Of a DNA stretch of 60,312 nt, positions 6,035-14,937 are shown piece by piece. The DNA is taken from assembly GCA_947475895.1 (NCBI GenBank), contig CANJMF010000020.1, positions 1-60,312 on the forward strand. Reading direction: 5' to 3'. A model generated the notes under the pieces. That model saw only the letters and a list, made by a program, of their open reading frames with translations. It had not been told where the DNA came from and ran no database searches. Made by a program: the position numbers and the translations under genes. Each line of letters opens with the position of its first letter. The first letter of the stretch is position 1. The stretch is from Fidelibacterota bacterium. GTDB taxonomy: Bacteria > Pseudomonadota > Alphaproteobacteria > Rhodospirillales > Rhodospirillaceae.

Positions 6035-7363
6035 ATGTCCAGCCATTCAGCCCCGCAAGTCGCCGTTTCAGGTAAGGCCAAGGCCCTCCAGGGCGCCGCG
6101 ATTGTGCCCGGCGACAAGTCGATTTCGCACCGATCGCTGATTTTTGGGGCCCTGGCTGTGGGCGAAACCACGGTAACCGGCCTTCTGGAAGGCGAGGACG
6201 TGCTTCGGACGGCCACGGCCATGGAGGCCCTGGGCGCCAAGGTTGAGCGCGAAGCGGGGGTTCGAACCCGAATCTGGGGCCGGGGCATCGGCGGATTCCG
6301 GGAGCCATCCGACGTCATCGATATGGGTAACTCGGGCACCAGCGCCCGGCTCATTGCGGGCCTGCTGGCGGCATATCCCTTCACCAGTTTCATGACGGGC
6401 GACGCGTCACTGCGTCGTCGGCCGATGGCGCGCGTCATCACGCCTCTCAGCACGACCGGCGCTAAGTTTGTTTCCCGCGAAGGCGGACGCTTGCCGTTGG
6501 CGATCACTGGCACGCCCATTCCCGTGCCGCTCAATTACACGAGCCCCATTGCATCGGCTCAAGTGAAGTCGGCTGTGTTGCTCGCGGGTCTGCATGCGCC
6601 GGGCACGACAATCGTGACCGAGCCCTCGCTGAGCCGCGATCACACGGAACGTATGTTGCGCTATTTCGGCGCGAACGTTGAAACCGTCGGCACGACCGTC
6701 AAGCTGGTGGGCCAGCCGGAATTAACAGGCAAAAATCTTGTGGTGCCCGCCGATCCATCGTCGGCCGCGTTTCTCGTGGTGGCGGCCTTGTTGGTGCCGG
6801 GCTCGCACATCACCATTACCAATGTGGGCACAAACCCTTTGCGAACAGGCCTTTTCGACACGTTGAAAGAAATGGGCGCGGCGCTCACGTTCAAGAACGA
6901 GCGCATGGAATGCGGCGAACCCGTCGCCGATCTCGATGTAAAATACAGCGCGCTCAAAGGCGTTGTCGTTCCGGCCGCGCGCGCGCCATCGATGATCGAC
7001 GAGTATCCTGTTCTTGCCGTTGCCGCTGCGTGCGCATCGGGTTCGACGCGCATGGAGGGCTTGAGCGAGCTGCGCGTGAAAGAGTCCGATCGCCTGACCG
7101 CCATCGCGGACGGTCTTGCTAAGGCCGGCATTGTTGCAAACGTGGACGGCGACACACTCACGGTCACCGGCGGTAAGGTGAAGGGAACGTCATCGCCCAT
7201 CGCGGTGAATCTCGATCATCGCATCGCCATGTCATTTCTTGTTCTCGGTATGGTGTCGGACGGATCGATTGCCGTGGATGACGCATCGCCGATTGCTACG
7301 AGCTTTCCCGGTTTTGCCGCGCTGATGAATCGCCTCGGCGCCGATATTTCCGGGGCGCCATGA
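6035..7363 (+). CDS. aroA: 3-phosphoshikimate 1-carboxyvinyltransferase (EPSP synthase)
   Basis: A 442-residue EPSP synthase, which joins phosphoenolpyruvate and shikimate-3-phosphate in the shikimate pathway. Landmarks: GDKSISHRSLIFG near the N-terminus, NSGTSARLIAGL, GDASLRRRPMARVI, SAQVKSAVLLAG, the APSMIDEYPVLAVAAA segment and LRVKESDRL near the C-terminus. The pattern RPMARV and the general spelling fit the class II enzymes of Alphaproteobacteria. The glycine in the NSGTS loop, replaced by Ala in the glyphosate-insensitive CP4 enzyme, is retained. ATG 6035 follows AGGAAG by a few bases. The gene overlaps cmk by 4 bases, so the two are coupled. Confidence 0.96.
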   Translation: MSSHSAPQVAVSGKAKALQGAAIVPGDKSISHRSLIFGALAVGETTVTGLLEGEDVLRTATAMEALGAKVEREAGVRTRIWGRGIGGFREPSDVIDMGNSGTSARLIAGLLAAYPFTSFMTGDASLRRRPMARVITPLSTTGAKFVSREGGRLPLAITGTPIPVPLNYTSPIASAQVKSAVLLAGLHAPGTTIVTEPSLSRDHTERMLRYFGANVETVGTTVKLVGQPELTGKNLVVPADPSSAAFLVVAALLVPGSHITITNVGTNPLRTGLFDTLKEMGAALTFKNERMECGEPVADLDVKYSALKGVVVPAARAPSMIDEYPVLAVAAACASGSTRMEGLSELRVKESDRLTAIADGLAKAGIVANVDGDTLTVTGGKVKGTSSPIAVNLDHRIAMSFLVLGMVSDGSIAVDDASPIATSFPGFAALMNRLGADISGAP

Positions 7364-7986
7364 TTGTCGCCATTGACGGTCCCGCAGCGTCCGGTAAAGG
7401 CACGCTCGCGCGCCGGTTAGCCCAGAATCTGGGCTTTCATTACCTCGATACGGGCTCTCTTTACCGGGCCGTGGGCATGTCGGTGCTCAAAGCCGGGGGG
7501 GACCCTTCAAATGAAATTCAGGCCGCCGCCGCCGCTAAATCCCTGGATTTGGCGGCTGTCAGCCCCTTCGATTTACGTTCCGATACGGCTGGAAACGCCG
7601 CTTCCAAGGTGGCGTTTATCCCGGAAGTCCGGGCCGTTCTCCTTGATTTTCAACGGAATTTTGCCAAAAAAACCCCCGGCGCGGTGCTCGACGGGCGCGA
7701 TATCGGCACGGTGGTGTGCCCCGATGCCGCGGCCAAGATTTTCGTGACCGCCAGCCTTGAGGTTCGGGTCCAGCGTCGTATCAGGGAGTTGCTTGAAAAG
7801 GGCGAATCCATTAATGAACAGCGCGTCTGGGAGGATATGAAGGCCCGAGATGCGCGCGATTCCGATCGCAGCGTTTCGCCCCTCAAACCCGCAGACGACG
7901 CGTTCATCCTGGATACCTCCGAGATGAACGCGGATCAGGCCTTCGAAAATGCGAAGGCTTATATCGCCACGAAAAAATCACGCTAA
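7360..7986 (+). CDS. cmk: Cytidylate kinase
   Basis: A 208-residue (d)CMP kinase, transferring phosphate from ATP to CMP or dCMP. The P-loop is GPAASGKGTLARRLA at residues 5-19, followed by YLDTGSLYRAVG and LDGRDIGTVVCPDA, both typical of the family, and the lid-region RDARDSDRS near 165-173. Length is normal for the bacterial enzyme. It starts within the aroA stop (ATGA), and the aroA-cmk-rpsA order is conserved in Proteobacteria. About 240 bases with two REP-like repeats separate it from rpsA. Confidence 0.96.
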   Translation: MIVAIDGPAASGKGTLARRLAQNLGFHYLDTGSLYRAVGMSVLKAGGDPSNEIQAAAAAKSLDLAAVSPFDLRSDTAGNAASKVAFIPEVRAVLLDFQRNFAKKTPGAVLDGRDIGTVVCPDAAAKIFVTASLEVRVQRRIRELLEKGESINEQRVWEDMKARDARDSDRSVSPLKPADDAFILDTSEMNADQAFENAKAYIATKKSR

Positions 7987-8003
7987 GTGAAGTGGAGATG
8001 ACG

Positions 8004-8117
8004 ACGGAGCGTTTTCCGGTGAAGTGGACTTCGGTTCACCCCAGAAAACGCGACCAAAGCTACGGAGCGTTTTCCGGTGAAGTGCACTTCCGGTTCATCG
8101 TCGAAAACGCGACCAAA
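8004..8117. repeat. Two tandem REP-like palindromic repeats
   Basis: Two copies of about 55 bases (8004-8058 and 8062-8117), differing at a few positions, lie in the cmk-rpsA gap. Each starts ACGGAGCGTTTTCCGGTGAA and ends GAAAACGCGACCAAA, so GCGTTTTC and GAAAACGC pair and can form a hairpin. The wording (GAGCGTTTTC, GAAGTG, CGGTTC, GAAAACGCG) is like the repeated palindromes common in genomes of Bradyrhizobium and relatives. Such elements may affect transcript ends or stability. No other copy was noticed in the window. Confidence 0.75.
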
Positions 8118-8223
8118 AAAAGTGCTGCCGCGCGGTAAAACCGGAATGGTCCGGCCCCGCGCATTCCAAAGACCATCGGAACCAACCGGTGGCCAGGAAC
8201 AAAGAACTGAAAAGGACTACTGA

Positions 8224-9936
8224 ATGTCGCAATCCAACCTTGCGGTAAAAGAAGATTTTGCCGCGCTGCTCGACGAATCCTTCACCAAAAATTCCAGCAT
8301 CGAAGGCAGTGTCATTAAAGGCACGATCGTCCGTATCGACGGCGATTTCCTCCTCATCGATGTCGGCCTCAAATCTGAAGGCCGGATCCCTCTCAAAGAA
8401 TTCTCCCGTGGCGGGCGTGAAAACACGCTGAAGTCCGGCGATCGCATCGACGTGTTCGTCGAGCGTTACGAAGACCGCGACGGCCTCATCATTCTCTCGC
8501 GCGACAAAGCGCGCCGCGAAGAAGCGTGGAACGTTCTCGAAGAGCAATACACGAAGAACACGCGCGTCGAAGGCATCATCTTCGGTCGCGTTAAAGGCGG
8601 CTTCACGGTCGACCTCAACGGCGCCGTGGCGTTCTTGCCCGGTTCTCAAGTCGACATTCGCCCGGTTCGCGACATCACACCGCTGATGGGATCCCCTCAG
8701 AACTTCCAGATCCTGAAAATGGATCGCGCACGCGGCAACATCGTTGTCTCGCGCCGCGCCGTGATGGAAGAAACCCGCGCGCATGAACGCTCGAAGCTGA
8801 TGGAAGACCTGAAGGAAGGCCAAGTGCTCGACGGCGTGGTCAAGAACATCACCGACTACGGTGCGTTCGTGGATCTCGGCGGCGTCGACGGCCTTCTGCA
8901 CGTCACCGACATCTCGTGGAAGCGCGTCAATCATCCGTCCGAAGCTCTGTCCGTCGGCCAGCAGCTGAAGGTGCAGGTGATCCGCTTCAATCCGGAAACG
9001 CAGCGCATCTCGCTCGGCATGAAGCAGTTGGAAGCCGATCCGTGGGAAGGCGTCTCGGCCAAGTACCCGGTCAATGCGAAGTTCGTGGGCCGCGTTACCA
9101 ACATCACCGACTACGGCGCCTTCGTGGAGCTGGAGCCGGGTGTGGAAGGTCTCGTCCACGTTTCCGAAATGAGCTGGACCAAGAAGAACGTGCATCCTGG
9201 CAAGATCGTTTCCACCAGCCAGGAAGTCGAAGTGATGGTGCTGGACGTCGATCAAGAAAAGCGCCGCATTTCGCTTGGCCTCAAGCAATGCCTGCCCAAC
9301 CCCTGGATCGCGTTCAAGGACAAGTTCCCGGTCGCGACCGAAGTGGAAGGCGAGATCAAGAACATCACCGAATTCGGTCTCTTCGTCGGTCTCTTCGTCG
9401 GTCTCGACGGCGAAATCGACGGCATGGTGCATCTGTCGGACTTGTCGTGGAGCGAAGACGGCGAAACCGCCCTCAAGAACTACACCAAGGGCCAAATCGT
9501 CAAAGCGAAGGTGCTGGATGTGGATGTTGAGAAAGAACGCATCTCGCTCGGCATCAAGCAGCTCACGGAAGACCCCTACGCGGGTGCCGCCGGCGATCTC
9601 AAGAAGGGCCAGGTTGTTACCTGCGTCGTGAAAGTGGTCACCGACAACGGCATCGAAGTGTCGGTCAACGATACGCTGCGAGGCTTCATCAAGCGCAACG
9701 AGCTGGCCAAGGAGCGTTCTGAACAGCGCCCCGACCGCTTCGCCGTCGGCGAAAAGGTGGATGCCCGCATCCTTCTGATCGATCAGAAGAGCCACAAATT
9801 GACGCTGTCGATCAAGCAGCGCGAAGTGGAAGAAGAAAAGCAGGCGATGGCCGAATTCGGTTCCACCGATTCCGGCGCGTCGCTCGGCGACATCCTGGGC
9901 GCCGCCCTCAAGGCGAAAGCCAAGAAAGGCGACTAA
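8224..9936 (+). CDS. rpsA: 30S ribosomal protein S1
   Basis: A 570-residue S1 protein, which helps mRNA bind and unfold on the 30S subunit. Six S1 (OB-fold) repeats can be followed from about residue 30 onward; the clearest copies contain ITDYGAFVDLGGVDGLLHVT, ITDYGAFVELEPGVEGLVHV and GMVHLSDLSW. ATG 8224 follows AAAGGA. Odd feature: in the fifth repeat the 12 bases GGTCTCTTCGTC occur twice in tandem (9376-9387, 9388-9399), adding LFVG to give GLFVGLFVGLDG where the family has one GLFVGLDG. The frame is kept. A strong terminator follows. Confidence 0.97.
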   Translation: MSQSNLAVKEDFAALLDESFTKNSSIEGSVIKGTIVRIDGDFLLIDVGLKSEGRIPLKEFSRGGRENTLKSGDRIDVFVERYEDRDGLIILSRDKARREEAWNVLEEQYTKNTRVEGIIFGRVKGGFTVDLNGAVAFLPGSQVDIRPVRDITPLMGSPQNFQILKMDRARGNIVVSRRAVMEETRAHERSKLMEDLKEGQVLDGVVKNITDYGAFVDLGGVDGLLHVTDISWKRVNHPSEALSVGQQLKVQVIRFNPETQRISLGMKQLEADPWEGVSAKYPVNAKFVGRVTNITDYGAFVELEPGVEGLVHVSEMSWTKKNVHPGKIVSTSQEVEVMVLDVDQEKRRISLGLKQCLPNPWIAFKDKFPVATEVEGEIKNITEFGLFVGLFVGLDGEIDGMVHLSDLSWSEDGETALKNYTKGQIVKAKVLDVDVEKERISLGIKQLTEDPYAGAAGDLKKGQVVTCVVKVVTDNGIEVSVNDTLRGFIKRNELAKERSEQRPDRFAVGEKVDARILLIDQKSHKLTLSIKQREVEEEKQAMAEFGSTDSGASLGDILGAALKAKAKKGD

Positions 9937-9958
9937 GCGTCCTTCGCTGATAATCTAC

Positions 9959-9999
9959 AAAAACGCCCGCCCGGTTCGCCGCGGCGGGCGTTTTCTTTT
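9959..9999 (+). terminator. Rho-independent terminator after rpsA
   Basis: A GC-rich stem (AAAACGCCCGCC against GGCGGGCGTTTT) with a short loop and a following run of T (TTTTCTTTT), 22 bases after the rpsA stop codon. The A-run on the other side would make it work in the opposite direction too, but the next gene is also on the plus strand. Confidence 0.9.
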
Positions 10000-10026
10000 A
10001 AGCCGCTTTTTTCCTAAACTGGTGCC

Positions 10027-10566
10027 ATGAGCGAGTCACAAGCCCCCTATGTTCCAGGCCGGTCGTGCGCAAACTGCACGATGTGCTGCAAGCTTTTGGG
10101 CATCGTCGAACTTGCCAAGCCCCATCAGGCCGCGTGTCCGAACTGCGATGCGGGCAAGGGCTGCCGCATTTACGTGGACAGGCCCGCGTCGTGCCGCAAT
10201 TTCGTGTGCGCGTACCTTCTCACGCCCTACGTGGCCGAGCATTGGAAGCCCGCGACATCCAAGATGGTTCTAGAAGTCGACGTCGAAACCCAGCGCATAT
10301 CGGTTCATGTGGATGCGGCCCGGAAAGAGGCGTGGCGGCGCGAGCCCTACTATTCCGATATTAAACGCTGGGCGACGACCAACGACATTCAAGGCGGTTG
10401 GATCGTCGTCTACCAGGGGCTGGACGCGGTGGTGGTGTCGGCCAATCGCGACCAAAATATCGGCCCCGTGGGGCCGGGCCAGATGATCTCGGTCTATGAA
10501 ACCTTCGACGCCGACGGCGCGAAATTTAACGCGGCCGTCGTGAACAAGGCCGACGTCACGCTTTAA
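10027..10566 (+). CDS. YkgJ-like cysteine-cluster protein
   Basis: A 179-residue protein with a cysteine-rich N-terminal half: CANCTMCCKLLGI (residues 15-27), CPNCDAGKGCRIY (37-49) and CRNFVC (56-61). This arrangement is that of the YkgJ/UPF0153 zinc- or iron-binding family, whose function is not established. The C-terminal half is a small beta-rich domain without recognised motifs. No signal peptide, so probably cytoplasmic. It stands alone between the rpsA terminator and ihfB. Confidence 0.75.
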   Translation: MSESQAPYVPGRSCANCTMCCKLLGIVELAKPHQAACPNCDAGKGCRIYVDRPASCRNFVCAYLLTPYVAEHWKPATSKMVLEVDVETQRISVHVDAARKEAWRREPYYSDIKRWATTNDIQGGWIVVYQGLDAVVVSANRDQNIGPVGPGQMISVYETFDADGAKFNAAVVNKADVTL

Positions 10567-10722
10567 ATCTTGAGCCGCGCGGGCCGAAAAACCGCCAAAT
10601 TCCGGTCGCCGCGAAGGGTTGGATGGGCCAAAAAGCATGAAATTTGAGTGACTTAACCTTGACCAATGCAGGGTTATGCTTCATCCTTTTCCAGTCGAAT
10701 CGGCGCTCGGGAGTTGCCCACG

Positions 10723-11001
10723 ATGACTAAGTCGGAACTGATCGCTCACATCGCTTCGCGTAACCCGCACCTGTATCAGCGTGACGTGGAACGCATCGTT
10801 ACCTCGATCTTCGATGAAATCTCGAAGGCCTTGGGCCGTGGCGATCGTGTGGAACTGCGCGGCTTCGGCGCGTTCTCGGTCAAGCATCGTGATTCGCGCG
10901 TGGGCCGTAACCCACGCACCGGCGCATCGGTCTCGGTCGCGGAAAAGGCTGTGCCCTATTTCAAGACGGGCAAACAGCTCCGCGACATGCTGAACGTCTA
11001 A
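10723..11001 (+). CDS. ihfB: Integration host factor subunit beta
   Basis: A 92-residue DNA-bending protein of the HU/IHF family. [11 protein letters not shown] at the start, [12 protein letters not shown] in the helical body, [13 protein letters not shown] and the DNA-minor-groove arm [20 protein letters not shown] are typical of IHF beta rather than HU. With IHF alpha (not in the window) it bends DNA at promoters and recombination sites, including those of phage-type integrases. ATG 10723 is preceded by GGGAG. The rpsA-ihfB neighbourhood is conserved in Proteobacteria. Confidence 0.93.
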   Translation: MTKSELIAHIASRNPHLYQRDVERIVTSIFDEISKALGRGDRVELRGFGAFSVKHRDSRVGRNPRTGASVSVAEKAVPYFKTGKQLRDMLNV

Positions 11002-11027
11002 CGCGCCTCTCGGCGCGGCCAACCCTC

Positions 11028-11327
11028 GTGAAATTCATCAATACTGCCATCGCCGTTAGCGTGGCGCTGCTGGTCGTTCTGTTCGCCGTCTCCAACCGCC
11101 AGATGGTGACGGTGGAAGTCTGGCCCTTTCCTTATCAACTGTCGCTGGGCCTCTATGCCGTCATTCTGCTGGCCGTGCTCGTGGGGTTTGTCGCGGGCGC
11201 GATTGGCGCCTGGCTCATGGGCGGTAAGCGCCGCCGCGAGCTTCGCGCCACCCGCCGCCATGTGCGGGAGTTAGAGCAGAGCCTCGCCAGACACACGGCT
11301 CCGACCCTCAAGGTCGATGGTCGTTAG
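11028..11327 (+). CDS. LapA-domain membrane protein (DUF1049)
   Basis: A 99-residue inner-membrane protein with two hydrophobic segments, about residues 5-23 (TAIAVSVALLVVLFAVSNR) and 41-64 (LGLYAVILLAVLVGFVAGAI), then a basic coiled tail (GKRRRELRATRRHVRELEQS). This is the lipopolysaccharide-assembly-protein-A domain layout. In many Alphaproteobacteria it lies between ihfB and pyrF as here. The start is GTG 11028, 26 bases after the ihfB stop, and the first residues MKFINTAIA fit a natural N-terminus. Its precise role is unknown. Confidence 0.8.
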   Translation: MKFINTAIAVSVALLVVLFAVSNRQMVTVEVWPFPYQLSLGLYAVILLAVLVGFVAGAIGAWLMGGKRRRELRATRRHVRELEQSLARHTAPTLKVDGR

Positions 11328-11355
11328 CCCGGTTCGGTGCTAAAGAAACGCCGCC

Positions 11356-12099
11356 ATGGCCAGCCTGAAACCCGCCAATCCTGTCTTCGTCGCCCTCGAC
11401 ACGCCGTCGCTGAATGACGCGACCAATTTGGCTGCCAAGCTCGCCGACCATGTGGGCGGGTTGAAGCTCGGCCTCGAATTCTTCAGCGCTCACGGCCCCA
11501 AGGGCGTGCAGCAGGTGCAGAGGGCTTCGGAGCTGCCGATCTTCCTTGATCTCAAATTTCACGACATTCCCAACACCGTTGCGTCTGCCGTGCGCGCGGT
11601 GTGTCAGCTGGGCGTTTATATGATCAATGTGCATGCCTCGGGCGGCCGCGCGATGATGGAAGCCGCCGTCAAAGCCGCCGACGATACGGTGCATGAACTC
11701 GCGGTCGCGCGTCCGCTGATCATCGCCGTCACCGTGCTGACAAGCATGGACGCCAATGATCTCGGCGAAACCGGCGTTGCTGCGTCGCCCGCCGATCACG
11801 TGCGCCGTCTCGCCGCACTGACGAAAGCGTCGGGCCTTGATGGTGTTGTCTGCAGTCCACAAGAAGCTGCCGCGCTGAAAAGCGAACTCGGTGCGGGGTT
11901 TAAGCTCATAACACCTGGCGTACGGCCCGCATGGTCTGCTGCCAACGACCAAAAACGTATCATGACGCCGGAAGATGCGCTGAGCGCGGGCGCCGATTAT
12001 CTCGTGATCGGCCGGCCTATCACTGCCGCTGCCGATCCGGCCGCAGCTGCGGCGCGCATTGCTGCTGAAATCCGGCCGTATATTAAAACGTCCGGCTGA
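11356..12099 (+). CDS. pyrF: Orotidine 5'-phosphate decarboxylase
   Basis: A 247-residue enzyme of about normal bacterial length that decarboxylates OMP to UMP, the last step of UMP synthesis. The catalytic core FLDLKFHDIPNTVASAV (about residues 58-74) includes the Asp-Lys-Asp set, and the phosphate-binding C-terminus ends GADYLVIGRPITAAADP. ATG 11356 starts an obvious TIM-barrel strand (PVFVALDTP). It is followed after a single base by trpF, so the two are in one transcript and probably coupled. Confidence 0.96.
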   Translation: MASLKPANPVFVALDTPSLNDATNLAAKLADHVGGLKLGLEFFSAHGPKGVQQVQRASELPIFLDLKFHDIPNTVASAVRAVCQLGVYMINVHASGGRAMMEAAVKAADDTVHELAVARPLIIAVTVLTSMDANDLGETGVAASPADHVRRLAALTKASGLDGVVCSPQEAAALKSELGAGFKLITPGVRPAWSAANDQKRIMTPEDALSAGADYLVIGRPITAAADPAAAAARIAAEIRPYIKTSG

Positions 12100-12100
12100 G

Positions 12101-12757
12101 ATGAAAATCAGCGTCAAAATTTGCGGGCTGAAGGATGAGCGCGGACTGACGGCGGCTATCGATGCGGGCGCCAACTTCATTGGCCTCAACTTCTGCCGTC
12201 GCTCGCCCCGCTTCATCAGTCTCGACCAAGCCGCGGCGTTGGCAATGCAAGTCCCGCGCAAAATCACCACCGTCGGCCTGTTCGTCGATCCCACCGATGC
12301 CGAGTTGGAAAACGTGCTGGGACACGTGCGCCTCGGCATGATCCAACTTCACGGCAAAGAGACACCGGCACGCGTCGATGCCGTGCGCGCGGCGTACGGT
12401 CTGCCGGTCATGAAGGCCTTGGGCATTTCCAACGAACGCGACCTGATCGCCGCCGCCGTCTATGAAAACCACGCGGACTGGCTGCTATTCGACGCCAAGC
12501 CCCCCAAGGGCGCCACCCGGCCCGGCGGCAACGCCGTGGCCTTCGACTGGAAGCTTCTGGCCTCCTACACAGGCAAAATGCCGTGGATGCTGGCGGGTGG
12601 CCTGACCCGGTCTAACGTGGGCAAGGCGATTGCTGCGTCCGGGGCCCGGGCGGTGGATGTGTCCTCAGGGGTGGAATCCCAGCCCGGGGTCAAAAGTCCC
12701 GCCAAAATCAGGGCTTTTGTCAGGGCGGCCAGGATCCCAAAAGCCACTGCGAAATAG
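12101..12757 (+). CDS. trpF: Phosphoribosylanthranilate isomerase
   Basis: A 218-residue isomerase that converts phosphoribosylanthranilate to CdRP in tryptophan synthesis. It opens with VKICGLKDERGLTAAIDAG, where the Cys is the general base, has FIGLNFCRRSPRFI, and ends with the phosphate-binding region AGGLTRSNVGKAI and VDVSSGVESQPGVKSPAKI, in which Asp is the general acid. ATG 12101 is one base past the pyrF stop; an upstream in-frame start would overlap pyrF without similarity. After trpF a small hairpin (GGGGCT 12775-12780 with AGCCCC 12790-12795) precedes trpB. Confidence 0.95.
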   Translation: MKISVKICGLKDERGLTAAIDAGANFIGLNFCRRSPRFISLDQAAALAMQVPRKITTVGLFVDPTDAELENVLGHVRLGMIQLHGKETPARVDAVRAAYGLPVMKALGISNERDLIAAAVYENHADWLLFDAKPPKGATRPGGNAVAFDWKLLASYTGKMPWMLAGGLTRSNVGKAIAASGARAVDVSSGVESQPGVKSPAKIRAFVRAARIPKATAK

Positions 12758-12816
12758 GCGTTTAGACTGGGCCCGGGGCTACGGTATAAAGCCCCAAATC
12801 CTGAGGTATTGGAATT

Positions 12817-14037
12817 ATGGCTCTCGCGGAAAACCGCAACACCTATCGCGCCGGCGTCGACGAGAACGGCCACTTTGGCCTGTTCGGCGGTCGCTACGTG
12901 GCCGAGACCTTGATGCCGCTCATCCTCTCGCTCGAGAAGGCCTACAACGCGGCAAAGGACGACCCAAAGTTCAAAGCAGAACTTGCGTACCTGCATACCC
13001 ATTATGCGGGCCGGCCGAGCCCGCTGTATTTCGCCGAACATCTGACCCAGCATTTCGGCGGGGCGAAGATTTATCTGAAACGCGAAGATCTCAATCACAC
13101 CGGATCACACAAGATCAATAATTGCCTCGGCCAGATTCTCGTCGCGCGGCGCATGGGCAAAACGCGCATCATCGCCGAGACCGGTGCGGGCTCCCACGGT
13201 GTGGCCACCGCGACCGTATGTGCGCGCTTCGGCATGCAGTGCGTCGTTTATATGGGCGCAAAAGATATGGAGCGTCAGAAGCCAAACGTGTTTCGCATGA
13301 GACTCCTGGGTGCCGAAGTGCGCCCGGTCGAGAAGGGCAGCGGCACGCTTAAAGACGCCCTGAATGAGGCGCTGCGCGATTGGGTCGCCAACGTCGACAA
13401 CACCTACTACCTCATTGGCACGGTGGCGGGTCCGCACCCATATCCGACTATGGTGCGGGACTTTCAGCTTATCATCGGCGAGGAAACTCGTAGGCAGTTG
13501 CACGAAGCGGAAGGGCGCTTGCCCGACAGCCTTATCGCGGCGGTGGGTGGCGGCTCGAACGCGATTGGACTGTTCCATCCGTTTCTTGATGACTTGAGTG
13601 TCAAAATTTACGGCGTCGAAGCGGCCGGCAAGGGCGTGAATAGCGGTGAACATGCCGCCTCCATTGGCGGCGGATCCCCAGGCGTGCTTCACGGTAACCG
13701 TACTTATCTGCTGCAAGACGATGGCGGACAGATCCAAGACGCACATTCGATTTCCGCAGGTCTCGATTATCCCGGCGTTGGACCGGAGCACGCATGGCTG
13801 CATTTCCAGGGCCGTGTCGCCTATGTTCCCGTCACCGACGATGAAGCGCTGAAGGCATTTGAACTCTGCTCGCGTCTAGAAGGCATTATCCCGGCGCTCG
13901 AATCGGCGCACGCCCTCGCGTACCTCGAAACGCTAGCGCCCAATCTGCCCAAGGACCATCTCACTGTGGTCAACCTGTCCGGTCGTGGCGATAAGGATGT
14001 GGTCACGGTTGCCGATGCTATGGGGGCCAAGTTATGA
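12817..14037 (+). CDS. trpB: Tryptophan synthase beta chain
   Basis: A 406-residue PLP enzyme that condenses indole and serine to tryptophan. [20 protein letters not shown] holds the Schiff-base Lys (HKINN), [13 protein letters not shown] and VGGGSNAIG are the cofactor-binding and phosphate-binding loops, and SGRGDKD is near the C-terminus. Length is normal. No leader peptide with Trp codons was seen in the 59 bases before it, so attenuation by a leader peptide is unlikely. It overlaps trpA by 4 bases (ATGA at 14034), matching the tight alpha-beta complex. Confidence 0.97.
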   Translation: MALAENRNTYRAGVDENGHFGLFGGRYVAETLMPLILSLEKAYNAAKDDPKFKAELAYLHTHYAGRPSPLYFAEHLTQHFGGAKIYLKREDLNHTGSHKINNCLGQILVARRMGKTRIIAETGAGSHGVATATVCARFGMQCVVYMGAKDMERQKPNVFRMRLLGAEVRPVEKGSGTLKDALNEALRDWVANVDNTYYLIGTVAGPHPYPTMVRDFQLIIGEETRRQLHEAEGRLPDSLIAAVGGGSNAIGLFHPFLDDLSVKIYGVEAAGKGVNSGEHAASIGGGSPGVLHGNRTYLLQDDGGQIQDAHSISAGLDYPGVGPEHAWLHFQGRVAYVPVTDDEALKAFELCSRLEGIIPALESAHALAYLETLAPNLPKDHLTVVNLSGRGDKDVVTVADAMGAKL

Positions 14038-14888
14038 GCCTCCTCAGTGAACGCGCTCATGAGAGCAGCCGGATCGCGCAGCGGTTTGCGCATCTGAAGA
14101 AAAACAAACGCTCGGCACTGGTGACATTCATCACGGCCAACGATCCGACGCCGGATATGTTTCGTCAAATCCTGGAAGGCCTGCCGTCTGCGGGGTCCGA
14201 CATCATTGAAATCGGCATCCCGTTCTCCGACCCTATGGCCGATGGTCCGGCGATTCAGGCCTCCATCCAGCGCGCGCTGAAGCACAATACCAAGATCAAA
14301 GACGTGCTGGCCGCGGTGAAGGACTTTCGCGAAACCGAACAGGATACGCCCGTGGTGCTGATGGGGTATTACAACCCGATCTATCATTACGGCCCACAGG
14401 AGTTTGCGCAGGAAGCTTCGTCTGCCGGCGTCGACGGTGTGATCGTTGTGGACCTTCCGCCGGAAGAGGCGGAAGAGCTCGACGTTCATTTGCGCGCCAA
14501 TCATATTCAAATGATTTTTCTGACATCGCCGACGTCGACCGACGAGCGTCTTCCCGCCATTCTCGCGAATGCGCGCGGGTTCATTTATCACGTCGCCATC
14601 GCGGGAATCACCGGCACCAAATTGGCCGACGAACGCCTGGTGAAGGACGCCATGAAGCGTCTGCGGCAACATACGTTGCTTCCCATCGCCGTGGGCTTCG
14701 GCATCAAGACGCCCGAGCAGGCGCGCGCCATTGCGGCCCATAGCGATGCGGTCGTTGTTGGCTCGGCCATTGTCGATGTCATCGCGCAGGGCACGGATGT
14801 CGACGGGAAGCCCGATCCCACCCTTTCGGTCAAGGTGCTGGATTTCGTGAAGTCCATGGCCACGGGCGTTCACGGCGTGTGGCCGTAG
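14034..14888 (+). CDS. trpA: Tryptophan synthase alpha chain
   Basis: A 284-residue TIM-barrel subunit that cleaves indole-3-glycerol phosphate and channels indole to TrpB. Motifs: [13 protein letters not shown] near 30-42, [20 protein letters not shown] with the catalytic Glu, [17 protein letters not shown] with the second catalytic Asp region, and [10 protein letters not shown] plus [11 protein letters not shown] at the phosphate-binding end. It starts inside the trpB stop and is followed after 49 bases by accD, the usual alphaproteobacterial order. Confidence 0.97.
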   Translation: MSLLSERAHESSRIAQRFAHLKKNKRSALVTFITANDPTPDMFRQILEGLPSAGSDIIEIGIPFSDPMADGPAIQASIQRALKHNTKIKDVLAAVKDFRETEQDTPVVLMGYYNPIYHYGPQEFAQEASSAGVDGVIVVDLPPEEAEELDVHLRANHIQMIFLTSPTSTDERLPAILANARGFIYHVAIAGITGTKLADERLVKDAMKRLRQHTLLPIAVGFGIKTPEQARAIAAHSDAVVVGSAIVDVIAQGTDVDGKPDPTLSVKVLDFVKSMATGVHGVWP

Positions 14889-14937
14889 GCTTTCTGCGGG
14901 ATTTTCACCGGTTAGGAAAATAGGGTAATCTCGACCC

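Noticed and set aside
8095-9795. A long open frame (566 codons) antisense to rpsA
   Set aside because: It mirrors the S1 gene codon by codon, has a His/Asp/Phe-rich composition with no domain, and S1 on the plus strand is certain.
12758-12816. Attenuator of the trp genes
   Set aside because: A small hairpin is present, but there is no leader peptide with Trp codons and no T-run.
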